Assembly (NCBI GenBank): GCA_026125895.1
Contig: JAHCKG010000010.1
Coordinates: forward strand, 57,501-121,500
DNA length: 64,000 bases
Source: Pseudolabrys sp.
GTDB taxonomy: Bacteria > Pseudomonadota > Alphaproteobacteria > Rhizobiales > Xanthobacteraceae
Reading direction: 5' to 3'
The notes under the pieces were generated by a model. It was not told the DNA's origin and made no database searches. It worked only from the letters and a program-made list of their open reading frames with translations. Positions within the stretch are counted from its first letter, which is position 1. Every line of letters starts with the position of its first letter. The position numbers were made by a program, and so were the translations under genes. Below are positions 18,773 through 27,552 of the stretch, in pieces.

Positions 18773-19732
18773 ATGTTGATCGTCTGTCCCAGCTGCGCGA
18801 CCTCCTACATGATCGATCCGGCCTCGGTCGGCCCGAGCGGCCGCGCCGTGCGCTGCGCGCGGTGCCGTTCCACCTGGTTCGTCGGTCCGGGCAAAACGGC
18901 GGCCGAGACGCCGAACGTGTCGGCTTTCGTCAACGACGTCATCGCCGAGGCGGAGGCGGACGAAAAGATCGGCAACGTCGGCAAGATCGGCAACCTCGGC
19001 GAGGTCGGCAAAATCGAGGCGCCGCCGCCGCCGTCAGTGGACGAGCCGCCGTCGCTGGCGCCGGAACCCGAGCCCACCTTCGACGCTCCGGTCGCGGAGC
19101 CGGCCGAAGGTGACGCCGCGCCGCCGGTGTTCGCCTACGACGCCTCCGAGCCGCCGACCATTACCGACGCGCCGCCGCTGGTGCCGCCGGACGATCACCA
19201 CGACGGCGCCGACGCCGCCGAAGACCATGAGAACGCCGACTACGCCGCCCGCCGCGCCCGCATGCGCGCCAGGCGGCAGAAGACCAAGCGCAACACGCGC
19301 TGGATCGCGGTGGTCCTCGTTCTGTTCGGCCTCAATATCGCGATCATCGCGGGCCGGCATCAGATCGTGCGCTATCTGCCGCAGACGGCGTCGCTGTTCG
19401 CCTCGATCGGCCTGCCGGTCAATCTGCGCAACCTCGAGTTCGAGGGCATCAAGATTTCGAAGGAGGCGCAGGACGGCGTCACCATTCTCATCATCGAAGG
19501 CAGGATCGTGAACACGGTCGGCAGCGCCACCGACGTGCCGCGCCTGCGCTTCGCCGCGCGCGACGCCTCCGGCCAGGAAATCTACACCTGGAGCATGCAG
19601 CCGACGCGCAGCATCCTCGGCCCGGGTGAGAACCTGCCCTTCACCAGTCGCCTCGCGGCGCCGCCCGCCGACGCCGTCGATATTCTGGTGCGGTTCTTCA
19701 CCAAGCAGGATGTCGCGAGCGGGATGAAGTAG
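18773..19732 (+). CDS. MJ0042-type zinc-ribbon membrane protein
   Basis: The N-terminus is a zinc ribbon: CPSCATSY at residues 5-12 and CARCRSTWF about 25 residues later give two CxxC pairs. A long acidic, Pro/Ala-rich linker follows and includes a short repeat (KIGNVGKIGNLGEVGKI). One transmembrane helix lies at about residues 178-195 (WIAVVLVLFGLNIAIIA) after a basic stretch. The C-terminal 120 residues are a DUF3426-like domain facing the periplasm. I recall this family beside ftsE in Rhizobiales. A role in sensing or scaffolding envelope assembly is plausible but unproven. Confidence 0.83.
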   Translation: MLIVCPSCATSYMIDPASVGPSGRAVRCARCRSTWFVGPGKTAAETPNVSAFVNDVIAEAEADEKIGNVGKIGNLGEVGKIEAPPPPSVDEPPSLAPEPEPTFDAPVAEPAEGDAAPPVFAYDASEPPTITDAPPLVPPDDHHDGADAAEDHENADYAARRARMRARRQKTKRNTRWIAVVLVLFGLNIAIIAGRHQIVRYLPQTASLFASIGLPVNLRNLEFEGIKISKEAQDGVTILIIEGRIVNTVGSATDVPRLRFAARDASGQEIYTWSMQPTRSILGPGENLPFTSRLAAPPADAVDILVRFFTKQDVASGMK

Positions 19733-19740
19733 GCATCCAC

Positions 19741-19832
19741 TCCGCTCACCCCCGCGAAAGCGGGGGTCCAGTATTTCCCTGAAAGCGCGATGCTCGACGC
19801 CTGGATGCCCGCCTTCGCGGGCATGAGCGGGA
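19741..19832. repeat. dispersed palindromic repeat (type D, second copy)
   Basis: The left arm CCGCTCACCCCCGCGAAAGC pairs with a right arm containing GCCCGCCTTCGCGGGC and ATGAGCGG, and CCAG pairs with CTGG inside. It is the same family as the element at 6809-6894. It again separates converging genes, here the zinc-ribbon gene and the TIGR02302 gene. Confidence 0.75.
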
Positions 19833-19848
19833 GAACGACGACCGGCCT

Positions 19849-22560
19849 CTAGAAATCCTTGAGCAGCCGCTCGATGTAATCGAGCTCGAGCTGCGGGCGA
19901 TAGCTCTCGCCGAAGCGCTTGCGCAGCTCCTCGAGGATGCGGCGCGCGCGTTGCGCATCGATCTCGCCGGGCACCTTGACGTTGTTGTCGTCGCCGTAAT
20001 CGCGGCCGCGCAGCGGACGTCCGAGCGGATCGGTGTTCTGTTCGGCGCGCTGACGGCCGCGGCCGGGCTGCCCGTTCGGCCCCATGCCCTGCCCCTGGCC
20101 CTGCTGCATCTGCTGCGCCATGCCCTGCGCGCCCTTGCGCATGGCTTCCAGGGCGCGGCCCTGGCTGTCGACGGCGCCGTCGGCGTCGCCGTCGCCGAGG
20201 CTGCCTTCCGCCTCGCCCATGGCCTCGCCGGCATCGCCGAGCTGGCCCATGCCGTCCTGCTCGCCCTGCCCCTGGCCCTGTTCCTGACCCTCGCCCTGCT
20301 GGCCTTCGCCCTTCTGGCCCTGCTGACCCATGCCGCGCTGGCGCAGCTGCTCGAGCAGCTTGCTGAGCCGGTCCTTGAGCGCCTGCTGGTCCTGGCGCAG
20401 GTCGCCCATCTGCTGGTTGCCCTGCTGACCTTGCTGGCCCTGCTGGCCGCGTTGCCCGCGCTGGCCGCGGCGCTGGTCCTGGCCCTGCTTGAAGGTGCGG
20501 TCGCGCAACTGCTGCTGCTTGCGGATCATGTCGCTCAGTTCGTCGAGCGCGGAGTTCATGTCCTGGTCGCCGCCGTCCTGATTGGCGCCCGGCCGCGCCA
20601 TCTGCAGGTTCTCCATCATCGCCTGCAACTGGTCGAGCAGCGCCTTGGCGGCGTCGCGATTGCCCGAGCGCGCCATCTGCTCGAGGCGATCCATCATGCT
20701 GTTGAGGTCACGCTGGCTGAGTTGGCGGCTGTTGCGGTCGAGCGGCTGCTGCAGCGCCTGCGGATTCTTGCGCATCTCTTCGGCGAGCGCCTGCAGGAAC
20801 TTGTCCATCGCGGCGCGCAACTGATCCATCAGCTTTTTGAGTTCTTCGTCACTCGCGCCGCGCTCCAGCGCCTGGCGCAGCGCGTCCTGCGCCTGCCGCA
20901 AGGCCTGCTCGGCCTGGCTGACATTGCCGTCCTCGAGTTGCAACGCCATCTGCCAGAGCCGCGCGGCCACGTCGCGCATCTGGTCGTCGGTCTTGGCGTT
21001 GCGCAGATCGAAGTAAATCGAGCGCAGGCCGAGATAGACGCCGGCTTCCGGCGTAAACTTCTCCGGCGCGATGGTCAGCGTGTCGAGCGCGGTCAGCACC
21101 AGCGGCTTCTCGTTGGCGTCGAGCACAAGGATGCGGCGCTGTTCGACCAGCGCGCGGGCCAGCGGCTTGACGAAGATGCGCTGCGGCAGCGTCACCTCGC
21201 GCGGCTCGCTGGTGCCGACATTGCCCGCTTCATCGCGCACTGTGAGCGTCACCGTGACCTCGCTGCCGGCCCACGGATGTTCGGTCAGATCCTGCGTCGT
21301 CTGCGCCGCGCCGGCGCGCGTGCGCGCCTGCGGCAGCGTCAGCGGAAATTCCGGCGCCGGGAACAAGGGATGCGGCGGCTTGGCGCCGTCCGCCTTCGCG
21401 TCACCGGCATTCTTCTTCGCGGCATCGTCCTTGAGCGCGAAGGTCGCCTTGCCTTCGACGATGCCGTAATCGTCTTCCATCTTGTAGTCGAGCCGCAGCG
21501 CGCCGCGCGCCTGGCGCTCAGGGTCCTTGGTCAGTTCGACGGTCGGCGCGCGGTCCGGAATCGCGGAGAAGGTCCAGACCGGTTCACGGCTGCCGACGCC
21601 TTGCAGCGTCACCGAGCCGTCGGTCTTGATGACGAAGCGCTGCTCGTCGGTACCGGCCGGCAGCACGTTCTTGGGATCCTGCGGCGCCGGTTCGATGCCG
21701 CCGACGCGCGCGGTGGTGAAAGATACCTGGCCGGTGGAGCGGACGATGAGCTGGCTGCCCGCCGGCACCGATACCGGCGCGGCGGCGAGATTGGCCATGT
21801 CGGTGGTCTCGCCCGGCCGCAGACCTTGCAGCATCACCGGCGGACGCCCGGTGTAGAGCGGCGGCGTCACCCAGGCGTCGATGCGGAAATTGGCGGGCGC
21901 GACCACGCCCTTCCAGTCGAAGGCGGCGGTGATGCGCTTCCAGCGTTCGCCGCCGGCCGACACGAAAGCGGCGAAGACAAGCAGCAGAACCAGCGCGCGC
22001 AGCGCCATCGGATCGCGCAGCGACAGCCTCGGCTGCGGCCAGCCGGCCTTCAGCTTCTCCGCCGACATCAGCGCGCGTTCGACATGCGCCTGCCACAGCG
22101 CCTGCGCCACCGGATCGGTGCGGTTGGCGGAAATGTTATCGGCGATCGCGGTAGCCGGACGGTGCGCGGCGCCACTGCTGCGATCGAGACGGCGCAGGCC
22201 TTCACGATCGGTCGGCACCCTGAGCCGGAACAGCGGGATCGCGGCAACCGCGAAGACAGCAACGAAACCGACGAGCCCGGCGATGCGGCCGAGCGGCGGC
22301 AAGGCCAGCCACAAACCCGCCCAGGACAGCGCGAGGAATAATCCGAGTGCCGTCGCCAGCGCGGCGAGCGCCGGCCACAGGCGTTCCCACAGCAGGCTGC
22401 CGCGCGCCCGTGAAATGGCGCGGCCGAGCATCAGGCGCGCGCGGTGCGGCCTTCCGTGTGTCGTTTGATCCTGTGCGTCCAAAGGCACTCCGCCGTCGCT
22501 ACCGGGGCCAAAGAATCCTGCCGACTCTTTCAGGCTAACACGAAGCAAGCCCCAGGCCAC
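19849..22560 (-). CDS. TIGR02302 (DUF4175-type) large membrane protein
   Basis: 903 residues. The N-terminal third has two close transmembrane helices (about 60-110) and a third near 190-210. A beta-rich periplasmic middle follows, then a helical region (about 560-690) full of Gln and Met. The C-terminal 200 residues hold a low-complexity Gln/Gly stretch (repeats of GQQGQQG, then GEGQQGEGQEQGQGQG) and end in a conserved tail (RARRILEELRKRFGES and beyond). The family is restricted to alphaproteobacteria and its function is unknown. I use the first start (MAWGLLRV); a later one (MLGRAISRARGS, about 43 residues in) is equally possible. It is followed upstream on the same strand by lysA, lptM and argH. 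Confidence 0.88.
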   Translation of the reverse strand: MAWGLLRVSLKESAGFFGPGSDGGVPLDAQDQTTHGRPHRARLMLGRAISRARGSLLWERLWPALAALATALGLFLALSWAGLWLALPPLGRIAGLVGFVAVFAVAAIPLFRLRVPTDREGLRRLDRSSGAAHRPATAIADNISANRTDPVAQALWQAHVERALMSAEKLKAGWPQPRLSLRDPMALRALVLLLVFAAFVSAGGERWKRITAAFDWKGVVAPANFRIDAWVTPPLYTGRPPVMLQGLRPGETTDMANLAAAPVSVPAGSQLIVRSTGQVSFTTARVGGIEPAPQDPKNVLPAGTDEQRFVIKTDGSVTLQGVGSREPVWTFSAIPDRAPTVELTKDPERQARGALRLDYKMEDDYGIVEGKATFALKDDAAKKNAGDAKADGAKPPHPLFPAPEFPLTLPQARTRAGAAQTTQDLTEHPWAGSEVTVTLTVRDEAGNVGTSEPREVTLPQRIFVKPLARALVEQRRILVLDANEKPLVLTALDTLTIAPEKFTPEAGVYLGLRSIYFDLRNAKTDDQMRDVAARLWQMALQLEDGNVSQAEQALRQAQDALRQALERGASDEELKKLMDQLRAAMDKFLQALAEEMRKNPQALQQPLDRNSRQLSQRDLNSMMDRLEQMARSGNRDAAKALLDQLQAMMENLQMARPGANQDGGDQDMNSALDELSDMIRKQQQLRDRTFKQGQDQRRGQRGQRGQQGQQGQQGNQQMGDLRQDQQALKDRLSKLLEQLRQRGMGQQGQKGEGQQGEGQEQGQGQGEQDGMGQLGDAGEAMGEAEGSLGDGDADGAVDSQGRALEAMRKGAQGMAQQMQQGQGQGMGPNGQPGRGRQRAEQNTDPLGRPLRGRDYGDDNNVKVPGEIDAQRARRILEELRKRFGESYRPQLELDYIERLLKDF

Positions 22561-22590
22561 GTAACAACGGCGTCAGGAGCCCGCGCGGGC

Positions 22591-23856
22591 TTAAAGCCAG
22601 TCCGGAAGGCGATCGAGCGCAATCAATTGGTCAACTTCAAGGCGTGGCCGCACCAGCGCCCATTCGCCGTCCCTGACCAGCACTTCCGGCACCAAAGCGC
22701 GGGTATTGTAGGTTCCGGCCTGGACCGCACCATAAGCGCCGGCCGTCATGACGGCCATGAGGTCGCCGCTGCGGGGTTCCGCCATCTCCCGGCCAAGGCC
22801 GAGGAAATCGCCGCTTTCGCAGACCGGACCGACCACATCGGCCCTGATCCGCGGCGCCGTCTCGGCCGGCAGCGTCACCGGCCGGATGGCGTGATAGGCC
22901 TCGTAAAGGGTCGGCCGGATCAGGTCATTCATGCCGGCATCGACGATGACGAAATGCTTGGCCTCGCCGTGCTTCACGAACAGCACCCGCGTCACCAGAA
23001 TACCGGCATTGCCGACCAGCAGCCGGCCCGGCTCGAAAATCAGACGGCAGCCGAGGTCCTTGGTCGTCCGCTTGACGACGTCGGCGTAGGCATCCGGCAG
23101 CGGCGGCGGTTCGTTGTCGTCGCGATAGGGAATGCCGAGGCCGCCGCCGAAATCGACATGCGAGATCGTGTGACCGTCGCCGCGCAAGGTGCCGACGAAG
23201 TCGGCGAGCAGGGCGAAGGCGTTGCCGAAGGGCTCGAGGTCGGTGATCTGGCTGCCGATGTGCATGTCGACGCCGGTCACTTCGATGCCCTTGAGCTTGG
23301 CGGCATGCGTGTAGACGTCGCGCGCGCGGCTGATCGGAATGCCGAACTTGTTCTCGGACTTGCCGGTCGCGATCTTGTGGTGGGTCTTGGCGTCGATATC
23401 CGGATTGACGCGCACCGAGACATGCGCAGTCCGTCCCTTCGCCGCGGCGATCGAGGCAAGCAGATCGAGTTCGGGTTCTGATTCGACGTTGATGCAGAAG
23501 ATGCCTTCGTCGAGCGCCAGCGCCAGTTCGGCGGCCGTCTTGCCGACGCCGGAGAACATGATTTTTTCCGGCGGAATGCCGGCGGCGCGGGCGCGCTTGA
23601 GTTCGCCGCCGGAGACGACATCGGCGCCGGCCCCTAACTTGGCCAGCGTCCTGATGACGGCCTGATTGGAATTCGCCTTCATCGCGTAACAGATCAGCGC
23701 GTCGGAGTCGGCGAAGGCCGAGGCGAACACTTTGTAGTGACGCTCAAGCGTCGCGGTCGAATAGCAATAGAACGGCGTGCCGACCTTCTCGGCCAGCGTG
23801 ACGAGGTTCACCGCCTCGGCATGGAGGACGCCGTCGCGATAATCGAAATGATTCAT
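22591..23856 (-). CDS. lysA: diaminopimelate decarboxylase
   Basis: Last step of lysine synthesis, meso-diaminopimelate to L-lysine, PLP-dependent, fold III. The PLP lysine lies in CYAMKANSNQAVI. Other motifs are HVDFGGGLGIPY, the phosphate-binding FEPGRLLVGNAGIL, and the substrate-binding VCESGDFLG with the partner-subunit cysteine. 421 residues is typical. It lies 30 nt upstream of the TIGR02302 gene and 51 nt downstream of lptM, so it probably belongs to one argH-small ORF-lptM-lysA-TIGR02302 transcript. Confidence 0.96.
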   Translation of the reverse strand: MNHFDYRDGVLHAEAVNLVTLAEKVGTPFYCYSTATLERHYKVFASAFADSDALICYAMKANSNQAVIRTLAKLGAGADVVSGGELKRARAAGIPPEKIMFSGVGKTAAELALALDEGIFCINVESEPELDLLASIAAAKGRTAHVSVRVNPDIDAKTHHKIATGKSENKFGIPISRARDVYTHAAKLKGIEVTGVDMHIGSQITDLEPFGNAFALLADFVGTLRGDGHTISHVDFGGGLGIPYRDDNEPPPLPDAYADVVKRTTKDLGCRLIFEPGRLLVGNAGILVTRVLFVKHGEAKHFVIVDAGMNDLIRPTLYEAYHAIRPVTLPAETAPRIRADVVGPVCESGDFLGLGREMAEPRSGDLMAVMTAGAYGAVQAGTYNTRALVPEVLVRDGEWALVRPRLEVDQLIALDRLPDWL

Positions 23857-23907
23857 CGGATTGACTTCTTGATCGCGGACTTATGACGCGCGCCGGCCGA
23901 GCGAAAA

Positions 23908-24186
23908 TTAGTTCAGGAGCTTGTCGAGGAAGATCGATTTCTTCTCGCCTTTCGGGGTCTCCATGGCGTCGTAGCCGGAACCGCCGCCACCACCGCCCAT
24001 CGGCGACACACCGACCGGATTGAGCAGCGACGGGGTGGTGCCCTGCGCCGGCTGGGTCTCACCGGTCGCCGCAGCGCCCGGCGGCGGGTCGAGCGGGCCC
24101 TTGCGGCCGCAGGCGGCCAGCCCGAGCGTGAGGGCCAGTGCGCCGATCACGGCGAGGCGGAAAAAGGGGCGGTTTGATGCTGACAA
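23908..24186 (-). CDS. lptM: LptM-like small lipoprotein
   Basis: A 92-residue lipoprotein. A hydrophobic signal ends in the lipobox LGLAAC followed by GRKGPLDPPP, the conserved mature N-terminus of LptM (formerly YifL). In E. coli, LptM helps the outer-membrane LPS translocon LptDE mature, and the same is inferred here. The rest is a Gly/Pro-rich tail. No ATG precedes the signal, so a TTG start at 24186 with GGAGAG a few bases upstream is the best choice. Its position beside lysA is conserved in many proteobacteria. Confidence 0.85.
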   Translation of the reverse strand: MSASNRPFFRLAVIGALALTLGLAACGRKGPLDPPPGAAATGETQPAQGTTPSLLNPVGVSPMGGGGGGSGYDAMETPKGEKKSIFLDKLLN

Positions 24187-24252
24187 GCGGGGCTCTCCGA
24201 ATACGGCCGGTATCTTACCAAAGCCGCGATAAAAGGCGAAATCGCGTCCTGT

Positions 24253-24498
24253 TCACTCGCTGGACCGGCGCGCCGCCAGCTTGCGTTCCGGGGCCTCGAC
24301 ACCGTGGAGCCGCTCGCGCTGGGCTTCGAGCCATACCAGCCGTTTGAAGGCATCTTTCCGGAGATTGGAATTTGTCGCGGCATCGAACCGCCACTCGGCG
24401 CCGGCGATCAACAGGTTGAGCTCCGACAAAGACAGCTTTTCAGCTTCGGCGTCGGTATTGGCGCCACCCCGCAACCGCCCCCTGCTTGGCTCCGCCAC
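24253..24498 (-). CDS. small hypothetical protein downstream of argH
   Basis: An 81-residue charged, helical protein with no signal or membrane segment. The core reads LSLSELNLLIAGAEWRFD and FKRLVWLEAQRERL. It starts at a GTG one base after the argH stop codon, so translation is probably coupled. I do not recognise the family. The codon pattern and tight spacing support a real gene. Confidence 0.55.
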   Translation of the reverse strand: MAEPSRGRLRGGANTDAEAEKLSLSELNLLIAGAEWRFDAATNSNLRKDAFKRLVWLEAQRERLHGVEAPERKLAARRSSE

Positions 24499-24499
24499 G

Positions 24500-25891
24500 T
24501 CACGCCCGCTCTTTTGCCAATTTCTTCAGCCAGCGCTTCGCCTGCGCCTTCACGTTCTTCGGCGCGGTGCCGCCGTAGGAGACGCGGCTTTTTACCGAGC
24601 GATCGACCGACAGCACGCTGAACACGTCATCGGTGATTTTCGCCTCGACCGCCTGCATGTCGGCGAGCGGCAGGCGATGCAGCGGCACGCCCTTGGCCGA
24701 AGCCGCCGCAACGATGCGCCCTGTGATGTGATGCGCCTCGCGGAACGGAATGTTGAAGGTCCGCACCAGCCAGTCGGCGAGATCGGTCGCAGTGGCGTAG
24801 CCGTCGCCGGCGGCCTTCTTCATCTTCGCCGTGTCGGGGACGAGATCGTTCACCATGCCCGTCATCGCCGCGATGGCCAGCGACAGCGCGGACAAAGCGT
24901 CCATGACGCCTTCCTTGTCCTCCTGCATGTCCTTGGCATAAGCGAGCGGCAGGCCCTTCATGACGATGAGCAGACCGTTGAGCGCGCCGATGATGCGGCC
25001 GGCCTTGGCGCGCACCAGTTCGGCGGCGTCGGGGTTGCGCTTCTGCGGCATGATCGACGAGCCGGTCGTGAACTTGTCCGACAGCTTGACGAGCCCGGTG
25101 AGCGGCGAGGTCCAGATGATGATCTCTTCGGCAAAGCGCGACAGATGCATCGCCGCGATCGAAGCGGCAGCGAGCGTCTCCAGCGCGAAGTCGCGATCGG
25201 ACACAGCGTCCAGCGAATTGGCGGTCGGCCGGTCGAAGCCGAGCGAGGCCGCCGTCATGTCGCGGTCGAGATCGAACGAGGTGCCGGCGAGCGCGCCGGA
25301 GCCGAGCGGCGATTCATTGAGGCGCTTCCTGGCATCGGCGAAGCGGCCGCGGTCGCGCCCCGCCATCTCGACATAGGCCAGCAGATGATGACCGAAGGTC
25401 ACCGGCTGCGCGGTCTGCAGATGCGTGAAGCCCGGCATCACGGTAGCCGCATGATCGAGCGCCTTTTCGGCGAGCGCGATCTGGTAGGCGGCGAGCGCGG
25501 CATCGAGCGTGTCGATGGTGTCGCGCACCCACAGCTTGAAATCGGTCGCCACCTGGTCGTTGCGCGAGCGCGCGGTGTGCAGGCGGCCGGCCGGCGCGCC
25601 AATCATGTCGGTGAGACGGCTCTCGACATTCATGTGGATGTCTTCGAGCGCGCGTTTGAAGGTAAACTTGCCCGTCTCGATCTCTGACAGGATCGTGTCT
25701 AGACCGTGAGCGATCTTTTTCGCATCGTCCGCCGCAATGATGCCTTGCTTGGCCAGCATGTCGGCATGGGCCTTGGAGGCAGCAATGTCCTGGCGGTAGA
25801 GATGCCGGTCGAAGTCGATGGAGGCGTTGATTTCCTCCATGATGGCATCGGGACCGGAGGCAAACCGCCCGCCCCACATTTTGTTGCTCAT
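24500..25891 (-). CDS. argH: argininosuccinate lyase
   Basis: Cleaves argininosuccinate to arginine and fumarate in the cytoplasm. 463 residues. The start [25 protein letters not shown] is typical. Other family signatures are [34 protein letters not shown] with the catalytic His, and the superfamily loop [13 protein letters not shown] with the catalytic Ser. It is divergent from tlpA across a 60-nt gap, which must contain both promoters. Confidence 0.97.
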   Translation of the reverse strand: MSNKMWGGRFASGPDAIMEEINASIDFDRHLYRQDIAASKAHADMLAKQGIIAADDAKKIAHGLDTILSEIETGKFTFKRALEDIHMNVESRLTDMIGAPAGRLHTARSRNDQVATDFKLWVRDTIDTLDAALAAYQIALAEKALDHAATVMPGFTHLQTAQPVTFGHHLLAYVEMAGRDRGRFADARKRLNESPLGSGALAGTSFDLDRDMTAASLGFDRPTANSLDAVSDRDFALETLAAASIAAMHLSRFAEEIIIWTSPLTGLVKLSDKFTTGSSIMPQKRNPDAAELVRAKAGRIIGALNGLLIVMKGLPLAYAKDMQEDKEGVMDALSALSLAIAAMTGMVNDLVPDTAKMKKAAGDGYATATDLADWLVRTFNIPFREAHHITGRIVAAASAKGVPLHRLPLADMQAVEAKITDDVFSVLSVDRSVKSRVSYGGTAPKNVKAQAKRWLKKLAKERA

Positions 25892-25951
25892 CGTGTCGCT
25901 CTAAACTCTGCCCTGTGACGTCCAGCCAACCTGCCGAACGCAAAACCGATC

Positions 25952-26632
25952 ATGACTGAAGCCAAACGCACCTTCGCCAAAAAACGCCTCGCCATGGTCG
26001 TGGCGGGAGGCATCGCCGGGGTGGCCGTCGGACTCGGCGGGGTATACGTGATGACCACCTTGATAGGCAATAAAGGCGCTTCGGGCGCCAATGCCGCCTG
26101 CCGGCCGGCCGTGGAATTGGCGAAAAAGGTCGCGCCCTTCGCCCGCGGCGAGGTGGCGGCGGTCAACATGGCCAAGACGCCGCTCAAGGTGCCGACTCTG
26201 GCCTTCCATGACGCCACCGGCGCGGCGAAAACCCTCGACGACTTCCGCGGCAAGACCCTGCTCGTCAACCTGTGGGCGACCTGGTGCGTGCCGTGCCGCA
26301 AGGAGATGCCGGCGCTCGAGGCGCTGGAGCAGAAGAAGGGCAGCGCCGACTTCCAGGTGGTGGCGGTCAATATCGACACCCGCGACACCGACAAGCCGAA
26401 GACCTGGCTCAAGGAGATCGGCGTCGAGAAGCTCGCCTACTTTGCCGATCCGAATGCCAAGGTGTTCCAGGACCTCAAGGGCGTCGGCCGCGCCTTCGGC
26501 ATGCCGACGACCATGCTGGTCGATCCGAGCGGCTGCGAGATCGGCACCATCGCCGGGCCGGCCGAATGGGCGAGCGAGGACGCGCTCAAGCTGATCGACG
26601 CCGCGGTTGCCGGCTCCAGGAAGGGCGGCTGA
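25952..26632 (+). CDS. tlpA: membrane-anchored thiol:disulfide oxidoreductase TlpA
   Basis: A 226-residue thioredoxin-fold protein anchored by one N-terminal helix (about residues 13-35, LAMVVAGGIAGVAVGLGGVYVM) with the catalytic domain in the periplasm. The active site is WATWCVPCRKEMP, followed by the cis-Pro segment GMPTTMLVD. In Bradyrhizobium, TlpA reduces ScoI and the CoxB subunit during copper insertion into cytochrome oxidase. A SCO protein is present at 34929-35531 and could be a partner. Confidence 0.93.
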   Translation: MTEAKRTFAKKRLAMVVAGGIAGVAVGLGGVYVMTTLIGNKGASGANAACRPAVELAKKVAPFARGEVAAVNMAKTPLKVPTLAFHDATGAAKTLDDFRGKTLLVNLWATWCVPCRKEMPALEALEQKKGSADFQVVAVNIDTRDTDKPKTWLKEIGVEKLAYFADPNAKVFQDLKGVGRAFGMPTTMLVDPSGCEIGTIAGPAEWASEDALKLIDAAVAGSRKGG

Positions 26633-26651
26633 CGGCGCGGCTCCCCGCGCT

Positions 26652-27005
26652 TCACGTCGCGATATTCACCGAGCCGCCGTTCGAGACGTTGGCGAGCGAA
26701 CTGGAGTTGTAGGCGCTCTGCGTGGCCATCAGCGTGGACTGCGCATCGGCCAGTTGCTGGTCGCGTGCGGCGGTGGCCGCCTTGATCTGCGCGCTCAGCC
26801 GCGTCACCGCCTTCTGCGCCGCGATATTCGCCATGCCGGAAATCTGGCTGGTCACGGCGCCGGTCAGCGCCGAGCCGAGCGCGGCGACCGTCGATTGCCG
26901 GGAGCTGGCGAAGTTCGCCAGGCGCGCCCGCTGCGCCTTGATATTCTGATACGCCGAATTCTTCGCGTTCCAGCCGAACTGAACGCCGATGCGGTTGGTG
27001 ATCAT
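26652..27005 (-). CDS. hypothetical Ala/Gln/Ser-rich protein
   Basis: 117 residues starting MITNRIGVQFGWNAKN, with a GGGGG ribosome site 4-8 nt before the ATG. The open frame continues further upstream but only into the regulatory gap. The protein has no signal peptide or membrane segment. It is rich in Ala, Ser, Gln and Asn and has a long amphipathic helix (SAQIKAATAARDQQLADAQS), so a filament-like or coiled-coil fold is possible. I do not recognise the family. Confidence 0.6.
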   Translation of the reverse strand: MITNRIGVQFGWNAKNSAYQNIKAQRARLANFASSRQSTVAALGSALTGAVTSQISGMANIAAQKAVTRLSAQIKAATAARDQQLADAQSTLMATQSAYNSSSLANVSNGGSVNIAT

Positions 27006-27120
27006 GTGGCCCCCATGACACCGGACACCCTGCGCCCCACTCCTTAACGGCATTTTAGAAATCGGCCGCCGCGGCCTGCGCCCACTTGACGCACCCGGCC
27101 GCGGCTCTATACTTAACCAC

Positions 27121-27552
27121 ATGGTTTACCATTCGCCCGCCTCGCTCGACCGCACCTTCGCCGCCCTCGCCGACCCGACGCGGCGGGCGCTGCTGGCGAG
27201 CCTGAGCGAGCGCGACGCGCTCAGCGTCAGCGAACTTGCCAGGCCCTTCGCCATGTCGCTGCCGGCGATCATGAAGCACCTCGACGTGCTCAAGGACGCC
27301 GGCCTCGTTACCCGCGAGAAGAGCGGCCGCATCGTGTCGTGCCGCCTGCGCGCCGAGCCGATGCACGAAGCCAACGAATGGCTGGGCCGCTACCAGCGCT
27401 TCTGGACCGACCGCCTCGATCAACTCGAAGCCTTATTGGAGAGTGATGAATGGACACCGCCGTCGCCACAAAACCAAGCCTCACCATCAGGCGCCGCTTC
27501 AGGGCGCCGCCGGCGCGCGTCTTCAAAGCCTGGACGGAGCCCACGCAAATAG
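27121..27552 (+). CDS. ArsR-family winged-helix repressor
   Basis: 143 residues. The helix-turn-helix core has LADPTRRALLASLSERD, LSVSELARPF and LPAIMKHLDVLKDAGLVTREKSGR. The metal-binding CVC motif of ArsR/SmtB is absent, as usual in the subgroup that sits with SRPBCC-type genes. Residues after about 110 form a Ser/Pro/Arg/Lys-rich tail encoded in a 103-nt overlap with the next gene in another frame. It probably controls its own operon (SRPBCC-VOC fusion and GST). The trigger is unknown. Confidence 0.9.
   Translation: MVYHSPASLDRTFAALADPTRRALLASLSERDALSVSELARPFAMSLPAIMKHLDVLKDAGLVTREKSGRIVSCRLRAEPMHEANEWLGRYQRFWTDRLDQLEALLESDEWTPPSPQNQASPSGAASGRRRRASSKPGRSPRK

Noticed and set aside
20260-20520. 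CRISPR-like repeat
   Set aside because: The repetitive DNA encodes an in-frame Gln/Gly tract; repeats are short and have no unique spacers.
19951-22341. 796-codon plus-strand open frame across the TIGR02302 gene
   Set aside because: Antisense shadow with Leu/Ala/Arg-rich translation and no recognisable domain.
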